The position numbers and the translations under genes are program-made. The notes under the pieces were generated by a model. That model had not been told where the DNA came from. It made no database searches and was given only the letters and a program-made list of their open reading frames with translations. From Alphaproteobacteria bacterium (GTDB lineage: Bacteria; Myxococcota_A; UBA796; GCA-2862545): DNA of 64,000 bases. This document shows positions 43,781-51,543 of this stretch, piece after piece. The DNA lies in contig JACKER010000022.1 in assembly GCA_020632925.1 (NCBI GenBank), positions 1 through 64,000 of the forward strand. Direction: 5' to 3'. The number at the start of each line of letters is the position of its first letter. Within the stretch, counting starts at the first letter, position 1.

Positions 43781-43798
43781 TACAACCACATGGTTGTA
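43781..43798. promoter_or_regulatory. Palindromic operator overlapping the arsR-like start codon
   Basis: TACAACCA-CA-TGGTTGTA is a perfect 8-bp-arm palindrome that contains the start ATG (43790). No Shine-Dalgarno is present in front of it. Autoregulatory binding by the encoded ArsR-type protein is the simplest reading, with a leaderless or near-leaderless transcript. Confidence 0.65.
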
Positions 43799-44119
43799 CG
43801 TCTTCCCACCGACGACGAGCTGGACCGGCTGTTCCGGGCCCTGGCGGACGCCACGCGGCGCGACATCCTGCGTCGCACGCTCGTGGGCGAGGCCTCGGTC
43901 AGCGAGCTCGCCGGTGCCTACGAGATGTCGTTCGCCGCCGTGCAGAAGCACGTCGCGGTGCTGGAAGCGGCCGGCCTCGTCACCAAGACCGCCTCGGGCC
44001 GGGAGCGCATCGTGCGCGCCGACCCCGAGCGGATCGCCCGCGCCCGCGAGGCCCTCGCCCGCCTCGAGGACCTGTGGCGCTATCGCCTCGACCGACTCGA
44101 CGACCTGCTGAAGGAGTAG
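43790..44119 (+). CDS. ArsR-family transcriptional regulator
   Basis: A 109-aa winged-helix repressor: DRLFRALADATRRDILRRTLVGEASVSELAGAYEMSFAAVQKHVAVLEAAGLV is the standard ArsR core, with wing TKTASGRERIVRADP. The metal-binding ELCVCDL motif is absent, so it belongs to the group that partners SRPBCC proteins rather than sensing metal. Translation starts within a palindromic operator. The stop is 4 nt before the SRPBCC gene. Confidence 0.92.
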   Translation: MVVRLPTDDELDRLFRALADATRRDILRRTLVGEASVSELAGAYEMSFAAVQKHVAVLEAAGLVTKTASGRERIVRADPERIARAREALARLEDLWRYRLDRLDDLLKE

Positions 44120-44123
44120 TCCG

Positions 44124-45098
44124 ATGCCCGTGAAGTCCGTGACCAGCGACCCCGATGCCCTCACCCTCACCGCCATCGGGGAGTACCCGGTGAGCGTGGA
44201 GCGCCTGTGGAAGGCGTGGGCCGATCCGCGCCAGCTCGAGCGCTTCTGGGGCCCGCCCACCTGGCCCGCCACGTTCACGCGGCACGACATGACCGCCGGC
44301 GGCCGCAGCGAGTATGCGATGAACGGCCCGAACGGCGAGTCCAGTCGCGGCTACTGGGTCTTCCGGGAGGTGGACGCACCCCGCTCGTTCACCATCGAGG
44401 ACGGCTTCGCCGACGCCGACGGCACGCCGAACGAGCAGCTCCCGGGCACGTGGATGACCGTCCGCTTCGAGGCCACGGCCGAGGGCGCGCGCTTCGTGGC
44501 CGTGAGCCACTTCCCCAGCATCGAGGCCATGGAGCAGCTCGCGGCCATGGGCATGGTCGAGGGGCTCACGCAGGCGCTGTCGCAGATGGACGCCGTCCTT
44601 GCCGACCTGCGCGACCACTCGAAGAGCTGGCCCGCGGAGCTCGAGCTGCTCGACGACACCCACGTCCGCGTCCGCCGCGACGTGCGCGGCTCGCTCCAGC
44701 AGGTCTGGCGCGCGCACCACGAGGCCGACCTCGTGAAGCGCTGGATGCTCGGCCCCGACGGCTGGAGCATGCCCGTGTGCGAGGTCGCCACCGAGGTCGG
44801 TCAGACCTATCGGTACGAGTGGACGCAGGACAGCGGCGAGCAGGCGTCCTTCGGGTTCACCGGCGAGCTGCTGGAGAGCGAGCCGCCGCGCCGAGCGGTG
44901 ACGACCGAGCGCATGATCGGCATGGACGGCCCGGGCACGCAGAACGAGCTCGTGCTCACGCCGCTCCCGGGCGGGCGGACGCGCATCGAGATCACCATCA
45001 CGTACCCGAGCCTCGAGCTGCGCGACATGATCATCGGCACGGGCATGGTCGACGGCATGGAGACCTCGTACGCGCGCCTGGAAGGCCTGTTCGCGTAG
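44124..45098 (+). CDS. Tandem SRPBCC (AHA1-like) domain protein
   Basis: A 324-aa fusion of two SRPBCC/AHA1-type hydrophobic-ligand domains. The first (about 12-155) starts TAIGEYPVSVERLWKAWADPRQLERFWGP, the second (about 175-320) starts VRRDVRGSLQQVWRAHHEADLVKRWMLGPDGW; each ends in a MVEGLTQAL/MVDGMETSYARLE helix. Single-domain forms are usual, so the duplication is notable. It is co-transcribed with the ArsR gene, the common pairing for this family. The ligand is unknown. Confidence 0.9.
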   Translation: MPVKSVTSDPDALTLTAIGEYPVSVERLWKAWADPRQLERFWGPPTWPATFTRHDMTAGGRSEYAMNGPNGESSRGYWVFREVDAPRSFTIEDGFADADGTPNEQLPGTWMTVRFEATAEGARFVAVSHFPSIEAMEQLAAMGMVEGLTQALSQMDAVLADLRDHSKSWPAELELLDDTHVRVRRDVRGSLQQVWRAHHEADLVKRWMLGPDGWSMPVCEVATEVGQTYRYEWTQDSGEQASFGFTGELLESEPPRRAVTTERMIGMDGPGTQNELVLTPLPGGRTRIEITITYPSLELRDMIIGTGMVDGMETSYARLEGLFA

Positions 45099-45188
45099 GT
45101 GGACCTCGTGTGAACGGGCGCCGCCATCGGCCGTTACGGTCGGCGGGCCCGCCTCGGCCTACCTCTGATGTGCAGACGGGAGGTCGTG

Positions 45189-45716
45189 ATGATGTCGATG
45201 TGGATGGTGCTCGCCGCGTGTCACGCGCAGGCGGGCGAGCTGTGGCTGCGGATCGAGGAGACCCAGGCCGACGGGAACCGCTTCGAGCTGGTGCTCCCGG
45301 CGACCGCCCTGCGGGAGCGGACGGAGCCGGTGACGTTGCACACCGATCACGGCGACGTCGATCTGGTGGCCGAGGCGCGCTCGCTGAAGGTGGGCAAGGA
45401 GCGTCGATGGACCGATCACGACGGCGCCACCGTCGTCCTCGAGCACGACGAGCCCGCGGGCAGCGAGCTCGCCACCGAGGTCCAGCTCGCGATCACCGGG
45501 AAGAACGGGGGTGTGGGGATGACGCTGAACTTCCCGCTCGAGCGCGAGCAGATGGACCCGCTGGACCAGAACGCCAATCGCGTCGACGTGACGATCGACG
45601 GCATGGAGCTCGGGTACGACGAGGCGGGTTGCGCGCAGCTCCGTCGGAGTCCGGGGCGGGTCCTGTTCCGGCTGGTGGGGCCGAAGGACCACGGGATTGT
45701 CGCCGCCTCGCGGTGA
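45189..45716 (+). CDS. Predicted lipoprotein of unknown function
   Basis: 175 aa from the ATG at 45189, which has GGGAGG 6 nt upstream. The signal MMSMWMVLAAC ends in lipobox LAAC. The mature part is beta-rich (LWLRIEETQADGNRFELVLPATAL..., VTLHTDHGDVDLVAEARSLKVGKE), possibly a small beta-sandwich. No family was recognised. It borders the repeat-rich island downstream. Confidence 0.7.
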   Translation: MMSMWMVLAACHAQAGELWLRIEETQADGNRFELVLPATALRERTEPVTLHTDHGDVDLVAEARSLKVGKERRWTDHDGATVVLEHDEPAGSELATEVQLAITGKNGGVGMTLNFPLEREQMDPLDQNANRVDVTIDGMELGYDEAGCAQLRRSPGRVLFRLVGPKDHGIVAASR

Positions 45717-45724
45717 TTGGCGGG

Positions 45725-45754
45725 GGATTCACCGCGGAGGACGCGGAGGACGCG
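45725..45754. repeat. Copy of the CACCGCGGAGGACGCGGAG repeat
   Basis: GGATTCACCGCGGAGGACGCGGAGGACGCG, the same unit as at 46086-46118 and, inverted, at 46208-46226. It begins a few bases after a stop codon. Repeats of this 'accgcggaggacgcggag / accacagaggacacagag' type recur in many environmental genomes. Confidence 0.7.
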
Positions 45755-45818
45755 CCCCTCCCGACAGCGCCGTCCAGCCCCGTGAGCGCGGATGTCGTCG
45801 TTCTAAGTTACGTATTTT

Positions 45819-45999
45819 CCCTCACCCCCCGGCCCCCTCTCCCGGTGGTAGAGGGGGAGGAGCAGCCCTGTCGCCTATGGCGGGTCTGGTGGTCTCCAAC
45901 AACTGTTGGATGTCCTTGCGCAACGGTCTGGCGCTGGGTTTTCTCGAGATCCTAACTCCCCTCTACCTCCGGGAGAGGGGCCGGGGGTGAGGGGAACCC
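45819..45999. repeat. Inverted CCCTCACCCC...GGCCCCTCTCCC repeat pair
   Basis: CCCTCACCCCCCGGCCCCCTCTCCC starts at 45819, and its inverted counterpart GGGAGAGGGGCCGGGGGTGAGGGG ends near 45999, enclosing about 130 bp without a credible gene. Each arm is itself part of a small GGGAG/CTCCC hairpin. This is MITE- or REP-like; no target duplication was identified. Confidence 0.65.
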
Positions 46000-46085
46000 C
46001 TCTGATGACGGGTGCACTGCGTCACGCACGGAGTCCGTCGCGAACGGAAAACATGGAGAAGATGTGAAGCGACCCACGCTCGGGT

Positions 46086-46226
46086 GGATTCACCGCGGAG
46101 GACGCGGAGGACGCGGAGAAACACCCCCCCGAACGTCGTCCGCTGAAGACTGGCTGGTGGGCAGTCACGCGCAGCATCGTGCGCTACCTCTGTCCGACCT
46201 CCGCGCTCTCCGCGTCCTCCGCGGTG
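46086..46226. repeat. Repeat unit bounded by inverted CACCGCGGAGGACGCGGAG copies
   Basis: 46086-46118 and 46208-46226 carry the same repeat in opposite orientation, about 90 bp apart, giving a 141-bp element with terminal inverted repeats. No ORF of coding quality lies inside. Confidence 0.65.
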
Positions 46227-46340
46227 CAACACTCCAAGCCTGCCGAGTCCGATCGTAAAGTATGGAGAATAGTGGACGTTTGAGATCCATCCATCCACAC
46301 ATGCCGTATTGACACTACTAAACACCAGTGAACGGCACGC

Positions 46341-46922
46341 TCAGTCACAAACGACAATCGGAACGTGAACAATGGGCGACTCAAGGGGCTCTCCATCATC
46401 GATCCGGACGCGAACCTGAACGTCAAAACCTGACGTCAGAGGAGTCAACGAAAACCGCTCAGCCTGTTCTACAGTCTGCGCGGACTCGCAGCTCGTTGCG
46501 GGACCTGGTCTAAGGAACCATGATACAGGTAGGTCATAGCGAAGGGACTGTCCTGGCGGCAGCACTAGCTCTCCCCGGGATGTCGTCACGGCCAGCTCCA
46601 CGACCCCCAACGTTGGACCCTGGCGAGTCAAAGCGGCCAGCGGCGTGGGGTCTGGCGCAAGATCAACGCGGCCGGTGTTTGAGAAATCAACAACTACCGT
46701 GGGTACGCAGTCAGGACTACAGCGCACGCCATACCCTACCGCCAGCGTTCCAGTGGACGAGACGACCGTGCTCGACAGCTCCGTGGAGTCCCAAACCCTC
46801 GGCTCCTCCTCGGCTGGCGGCGGCAGGAGTTCCGGACCGGGCACGAAAGACTCTGGAACGCGCCGGACATGGCATCCAACGAAGATGCTCGGCACAACAG
46901 CCCAGAAGAGGTTCAGCCTCAC
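46341..46922 (-). CDS. Lipoprotein in a lower-GC island
   Basis: 193 aa from a GTG at 46922 with GGGGAAG upstream. The signal MRLNLFWAVVPSIFVGC ends in a lipobox; the mature protein is Pro/Val/Thr-rich with two Cys (GVRCSPDCVPTVVVDF) and a likely beta-sandwich (VVELAVTTSRGELVLPPGQSLRYDLPVSWFL). Base composition is visibly lower in GC than in neighbours and codon use is less extreme, pointing to transfer or relaxed selection. Surrounding repeats support an island. No family was recognised. Confidence 0.65.
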   Translation of the reverse strand: MRLNLFWAVVPSIFVGCHVRRVPESFVPGPELLPPPAEEEPRVWDSTELSSTVVSSTGTLAVGYGVRCSPDCVPTVVVDFSNTGRVDLAPDPTPLAALTRQGPTLGVVELAVTTSRGELVLPPGQSLRYDLPVSWFLRPGPATSCESAQTVEQAERFSLTPLTSGFDVQVRVRIDDGEPLESPIVHVPIVVCD

Positions 46923-47313
46923 GGTCTTCCCCGACAGACATCGGTATCAGTCGTTGGAACAGGGCTACCCGATGGCTCCAATTCGAAGGCATCGTGAAAC
47001 AGTCGGATCGTCAGACCGCTGAACGGGTGATGCACCTCATGTGTCCCGATCGACGGTGCGGTCCCGTACGCCGAACGCGCTGTGGGACCGCCTCCGCGCC
47101 GCCGCGTGCTCTGCTTGCCCCCCTCGACCCGGGCACTCAGTTCTCGGCGTCTTTGCGTCTTTGCGCGATCCATTCGGAGCTGCGCTGGCACACGACCATC
47201 GGGGGTGGATGCGGCGACCACCCCTCCAGCCTACCATACCCTCTGTCGCCAGCTCCCTCAGGTGGCCGGGTAGCGCGCGATCCGGTGGGCTCCGGAGCGA
47301 GAGGTGTGGGCGA
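46923..47313. other. Gene-poor stretch with a GCGTCTTTGCG repeat
   Basis: About 390 bp with no credible gene on either strand. At 47142-47170 it contains TCTCGGCGTCTTTGCGTCTTTGCGCGATC, another short tandem (CGTCTTTG)-type dispersed repeat, similar in character to those at 45.7-46.2 kb. Confidence 0.5.
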
Positions 47314-48465
47314 TCAGCTCGGGGTGGTGCACAGCGGGAGGAGTCGGTCGGCCAGGAACGCGGCCACCGCCGCCACCTCGGCCTCGACCTCCGCGCGGGC
47401 CGCGGTGGGGAGCGGCGCGTGGACCTGCCACACCGGCGTGCCGCCGCCCTCCTCCCAGCGGCCGACCACACGCCCGCCCCACCACAACGACGGGCGGGCC
47501 TCGCCGGTCACGTTGACGCCCTTGTGAGGCCCGGGGCCGGGGTCGGTGCCGTCAGGCGGGTGCCAGTGGCTCACGCTGTAGGGGAACACGACCTCCTTGA
47601 GGCCGGTCGCCAGGCACCAGGCGCGGTCGCGGTACCCCTTGAGCAGGGCGTCCTCGTAGGGAAGCGCCCAGGCGCCGTGGTCCTCGCGGGGTGGTGCCTC
47701 CTCGTCCTCCAGCTCGGACGCGAACCAGAACGTGCTCCCCTCGGCCTCGAGCGAGCCGAGCTCCGCGCCGGCCCACGCCAACGCGGCCTTGACCTCCGTG
47801 CGGGTCGCGGGGAGCCACCACGCGAGATCGTCGATCGTCAGCGGCCCGAACGCCCGCACAGCGCGCACCAGGAGCTCGCGGCGCGCCTCGGCGGCGGGGA
47901 TCTCGCCGGGGACGAAGCCGGGGACGCGGTGTCGCGCCAACGCGTAGCGCGAGCGGTTGCTGCGCGCGTGCGGGGCGTCGGCGCGCAGGACCTCGCCCGA
48001 GCCCAGCGCGATCAACAGCCAGTAGCGCAGGTCGGGAGCGAGGTCTGGCAGGGCGCGCTTGAGGTCGTTCGTGCTCGCCGAGCCGGCCTCCAACACCTCC
48101 ACGATGGCCTCGCGGCCCCGTCGGATCCGATCGTCGGACAGTGCCTTCAGGTTCGGCGAGCGCCTCCCGGTCCGTACGACGGCCTCGCCTGTGGCGGCGC
48201 TGATCAGCGGCAGGTCCGCCGTCCGCACGACGTGGACGGTGTTGCGGAAGCAGTTGACGCGCACCACCCCCTCGGCGCGATCCAGACGCGCGAAGAGCAC
48301 GGCCGGATCGAAGTCGGCGACGCGCGCTCGGGCCGACAGGTAGGGCGTGGCGTAGTCGGTGGAGTGCAGGCCGAGGCTGTCGGCCACCAACGTGTCGACA
48401 TCCGGCGCGGAGCGCTGTCGGTGCAGGCGCGCAGCGCGAAGCCGCTCCAGCCGGATCTCGCTCAT
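47314..48465 (-). CDS. Winged-helix DNA glycosylase-like protein (AlkZ/HTH_42 family)
   Basis: 383 aa. The family layout is visible: LHSTDYATPYLSARARVADFDPAVLF, RVNCFRNTVHVVRTADLPL, a tandem winged-helix core (APDLRYWLLIALGSGEVLRAD; PLTIDDLAWWLPATRTEVKAALAWA) and the C-terminal WWGGRVVGRW. AlkZ/YcaQ relatives unhook interstrand or bulky DNA adducts, often in antibiotic producers. Catalytic Gln residues (QxQ in AlkZ) are not obvious here, so activity is uncertain. The ATG at 48465 is preferred over the upstream frame extension. Confidence 0.82.
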   Translation of the reverse strand: MSEIRLERLRAARLHRQRSAPDVDTLVADSLGLHSTDYATPYLSARARVADFDPAVLFARLDRAEGVVRVNCFRNTVHVVRTADLPLISAATGEAVVRTGRRSPNLKALSDDRIRRGREAIVEVLEAGSASTNDLKRALPDLAPDLRYWLLIALGSGEVLRADAPHARSNRSRYALARHRVPGFVPGEIPAAEARRELLVRAVRAFGPLTIDDLAWWLPATRTEVKAALAWAGAELGSLEAEGSTFWFASELEDEEAPPREDHGAWALPYEDALLKGYRDRAWCLATGLKEVVFPYSVSHWHPPDGTDPGPGPHKGVNVTGEARPSLWWGGRVVGRWEEGGGTPVWQVHAPLPTAARAEVEAEVAAVAAFLADRLLPLCTTPS

Positions 48466-48770
48466 CACCACCCCCGTCCCGGGCACAGCGTACCTGGTGC
48501 AAGATCACGGCGCCCGCGGCGTAGGATTCGAGGGGACCGGTACGCCGTTCATCGGCGGGCCGGTCGCCGAGTCGGCCGCAGCGGAGGGACGGCGTTCGCG
48601 GGCCGCCCCCCAGCGTGCATCGGCCAAGGAGTAGGAAGCAAGGGCGGAACGCGAACGGTTGTCCGCCCGGAGCGAAGGACGCGAAGTAGAATTCACGCGC
48701 CATCCACACGCCGCCCCCACCGTCGCCGCGACCGCGCGTGACCCTGGTGGGACCAACCCCGGAGACGACG
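48466..48770. other. Intergenic region between divergent genes, no gene seen
   Basis: About 300 bp between the AlkZ-like gene and the DUF697-like gene. Short reading frames on both strands lack start signals and coding bias. It probably holds both promoters; no clear operator was identified. Confidence 0.5.
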
Positions 48771-49412
48771 ATGTCCGACTTCTGCAACGTGAGCAGCCAC
48801 CCCGAGGTCAACCGCCTGGTCGAGACCTGCGGGTACGCCACCGCCGCGCTCACGATCCTCCCCATCCCCGGCTCCGAGGTGCTCGGCGTCATGCCCCTGC
48901 ACGTCGGGATGGTCATCGGCATCGCCAACCACTACGGCCGCAAGATCACGAAGGAGTCCGCGACCCAGCTCATCCTGCAGATCGGCGCCACCGTCGGCCT
49001 CTCGCTGGTCGGCAGCCGCATCGCGACCACCGCCGCCAAGTTCGTCCTGCCCGGGCTCGGCGGGCTCGTGGCGGCGCCCTTCATGTACGCTTCCACGCTG
49101 GCCATCGGTGCGGTCGCCGACGCGTACTTCAGCACCAACGGCGACCTGTCGGACGAGCAGATGCGCGCGGTCTACGAGCGCACCATCAAGTCGGCGAAGA
49201 AGAGCTACAACCCGGAAGAGGTCGGCAAGAAGGACGCCGTCGACCAGGCCAAGGCCGCCGTGAACCAGGCGAACACCCCGGCCGAGGAGCCCGCCGCCGA
49301 GCCGACCGACCCGATGTCGCGCCTCAAGCGCGCCAAGACCATGCTCGAGGAGGGGCTCATCGACCAGGCCGAGTTCGACGCGGTCCGCGATCGGATCCTC
49401 AAGGAGCTCTGA
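48771..49412 (+). CDS. DUF697-like membrane protein with SHOCT domain
   Basis: 213 aa. Residues about 20-130 contain hydrophobic helices (GYATAALTILPIPGSEVLGVMPLHVGMVIGIANHYG, and the glycine-rich LVGSRIATTAAKFVLPGLGGLVAAPFMYASTLAIG), a DUF697-like layout. The C-terminal 35 residues, DPMSRLKRAKTMLEEGLIDQAEFDAVRDRILKEL, form a SHOCT domain, a short oligomerisation module. The start MSDFCNV at 48771 is preferred over an upstream ATG/GTG-rich extension. It overlaps the convergent ligase gene by 14 nt. Confidence 0.8.
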   Translation: MSDFCNVSSHPEVNRLVETCGYATAALTILPIPGSEVLGVMPLHVGMVIGIANHYGRKITKESATQLILQIGATVGLSLVGSRIATTAAKFVLPGLGGLVAAPFMYASTLAIGAVADAYFSTNGDLSDEQMRAVYERTIKSAKKSYNPEEVGKKDAVDQAKAAVNQANTPAEEPAAEPTDPMSRLKRAKTMLEEGLIDQAEFDAVRDRILKEL

Positions 49413-51426
49413 CGGTCCGCCGCACGACGAGATCGGCCAGCGCATGGAGGTCGGGCGCCTCGTGGGCCACCCCGACCCCCAGCTCGGTCTGCGTCTCGCG
49501 CTCGAGCCACTCCACGACGTCGACCACGCCGATCGAGTCCAGGCCCTGCTCACGCAGCGGTCGGTCGGCGAGGATGACGCTCGGATCCACGCCCACCATG
49601 GCAGCCACCCGCGCCCGCACCCGGTCGACCAGCAGCGCCCGCGCCCGCTTCGGCCGGAGCCGCATCTGCTCGAGCAGATCGTCCACCTCGCGCCCCGGCC
49701 CGCGGACCCCGGCCTTCCACTCCGCGAGGATCGGGAGCTGGTCGCCGAACAACAGGTCGCGCGTGCGGCGTCGCTGGATCTTGCCCGACGAGGTCTTCGG
49801 CAGCGCCTTGGGCGGGATCAGCGCCACCCGCCACACCAGCAGGCCGTGCACGCCCGCCACCTCGCGCACCGCCGCCCAGATCGCCTCGACGTCGTCGACG
49901 AGCTCGGGCCGCACCTCCGACACGAAGCAGAGCCGCTCCTCGCCGTCGACGTAGTGGCCGAAGGCCGCGCCGCAGTTCTGCCGGAACGCCGGGTGCATCG
50001 CCTGGATCGCCCACTCGAGGTCCTGTGGGTGCTTGTTGGCGCCGTGCACGATGATCAGGTCCTTGAGCCGCCCCGACACGTAGATCTGGCCCTCGTGGAC
50101 GAAGCCCAGGTCCCCCGTGCGCAGCCAGGCGCGACCGTCGGAGGGCTCGAGCTCCCCGCCGAAGGTGTCGCGGGTGGCGTCGGCCGCGCGCCAGTACCCG
50201 GCGCACACGTTGGGCCCATGGACCCAGAGCTCCCCCACCCGCAGCGCCCCTACGTCCCTCCGGGTGATCGGGTCCACCGCGCGGATGTCCACCTCCGGGA
50301 TCGGCGGTCCGCAGCTCGCCACCACGACGCCGTTCGGGGAGCCCTCGGGGAGCAGCACGACCTCGTCCCGCTCGTAGGCGTCCGGATCGATCGTCACGAA
50401 CCGGCCGCTGTCGCCGACGCGGTCGCCCGAGAGCACCAGCGTGGACTCGGCCATCCCGTAGGCGTGCAGGACCTGGCGGGGCGAGAAGCCGCACGACCCG
50501 AACACCTGGAGGAACCGTCGCTCCGTGTCTTGGCGGATGGGCTCCGAGCCGCTGAAGCTGTACCAGGTGGACAGGTCCAGCCGCGCGCGCTCCTCGGGCG
50601 TCGACTTCTGGGCGCAGAGCTCGAGCCCGAAGTTCGGCGTCGGTGAGATCGAGCCGCGGTACTTCGTGATCGCCTCGAGCCAGCGGATCGGTCGCTGGAT
50701 GAAGGCCTGCGGTGAGAGCAGGACCGAGCGGCACCCGACCCAGATGGGCTGGATCACGCCGTAGACCAGGCCGAAGTCGTGGAACTCGGGCAGCCAGCTC
50801 ACGATGGTGTCGTCGGGCGTGAGCGGGTGCCAGCCCTGCACCAGCCGCGCGTGCCGCATGAGGTTCTCGTGGGTGACCATCACGCCCTTCGGGTCGCTCG
50901 TGGACCCCGAGGTGTACTGCAGCCAGGCGACGTCACCCGGTGCGGCCTCGAGCTCCACGCAGTCCGCGGCGAGCTCGTCGGGGAGCGTGTCGGCGACCAC
51001 CCAGCCCACCCCCGGCAGCTCGGGCGGGAGCACCTGGCCGAGCGCGTCCAGGGCCGAGTGGGCGACGACCGCCTTCGCCTCCGCGTCCCGCGCGATGCTC
51101 GCCAGCCGGGGGACCGTGCGCGCGAGTCGCGCGAGGTCGGGTGTGGGTGCGGGGACCCCGTGGACCCCGATCAGCATGCAACCCACCAACGCCGCCACGA
51201 AGTCGAGCCCCTGCGGGAACACCAACAGCGCACCGTCCCCCTTCCGCAACCCCTGGCCCTGGAGGGCGGCCCCGACTGCGCGAGCGCGACGCAGCAGGTC
51301 CGCTCGGCTCCAGACGGCACCCTCGCGCTCCCCGTCCTCCAGGAACACGTAGAGCTGCCGCTCCGGGTCCTCCGCCACGCGGTGCCTGAGCAGCGCATCC
51401 ACGGTCTCCAGGGACTCCACCAGCAT
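49399..51426 (-). CDS. Fatty acyl-AMP ligase fused to acyl carrier domain
   Basis: A 675-aa adenylating enzyme. It has the AMP-binding motif LQYTSGSTSDPKGVMVTHENL, the FAAL-type VSWLPEFHDFGLVYGVIQP, the A5-type YGMAESTLVLSG, and GYWRAADATRDTFGG...LRTGDLGFVHEGQIYVSGRLKDLIIVHGANKHPQDLEW with an insertion typical of FAALs. A C-terminal carrier domain has the phosphopantetheine Ser in REQGLDSIGVVD. It activates a fatty acid as acyl-AMP and could load it onto its own ACP for lipopeptide or polyketide use. No PKS/NRPS gene is adjacent. GGAGG precedes ATG 51426. Confidence 0.92.
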   Translation of the reverse strand: MLVESLETVDALLRHRVAEDPERQLYVFLEDGEREGAVWSRADLLRRARAVGAALQGQGLRKGDGALLVFPQGLDFVAALVGCMLIGVHGVPAPTPDLARLARTVPRLASIARDAEAKAVVAHSALDALGQVLPPELPGVGWVVADTLPDELAADCVELEAAPGDVAWLQYTSGSTSDPKGVMVTHENLMRHARLVQGWHPLTPDDTIVSWLPEFHDFGLVYGVIQPIWVGCRSVLLSPQAFIQRPIRWLEAITKYRGSISPTPNFGLELCAQKSTPEERARLDLSTWYSFSGSEPIRQDTERRFLQVFGSCGFSPRQVLHAYGMAESTLVLSGDRVGDSGRFVTIDPDAYERDEVVLLPEGSPNGVVVASCGPPIPEVDIRAVDPITRRDVGALRVGELWVHGPNVCAGYWRAADATRDTFGGELEPSDGRAWLRTGDLGFVHEGQIYVSGRLKDLIIVHGANKHPQDLEWAIQAMHPAFRQNCGAAFGHYVDGEERLCFVSEVRPELVDDVEAIWAAVREVAGVHGLLVWRVALIPPKALPKTSSGKIQRRRTRDLLFGDQLPILAEWKAGVRGPGREVDDLLEQMRLRPKRARALLVDRVRARVAAMVGVDPSVILADRPLREQGLDSIGVVDVVEWLERETQTELGVGVAHEAPDLHALADLVVRRTVRAP

Positions 51427-51543
51427 CCGCGACCTCCGAAGCGCGGCCGCCAAAGCAAGGATCATGCCTGAGCCACGGGCGAGGGTCGGGCCGAAGATGT
51501 GGCATTTCGCTACACATGGGGCGATCCGCCACAGCCCGAAACG

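Noticed and set aside
45819..46226. CRISPR array
   Set aside because: Repeats are inverted, of two classes, few in number and without regular spacers; no cas genes.
48505..48756. 83-aa minus-strand frame in the 48.5 kb gap
   Set aside because: Low-complexity, no start signal, no family resemblance.
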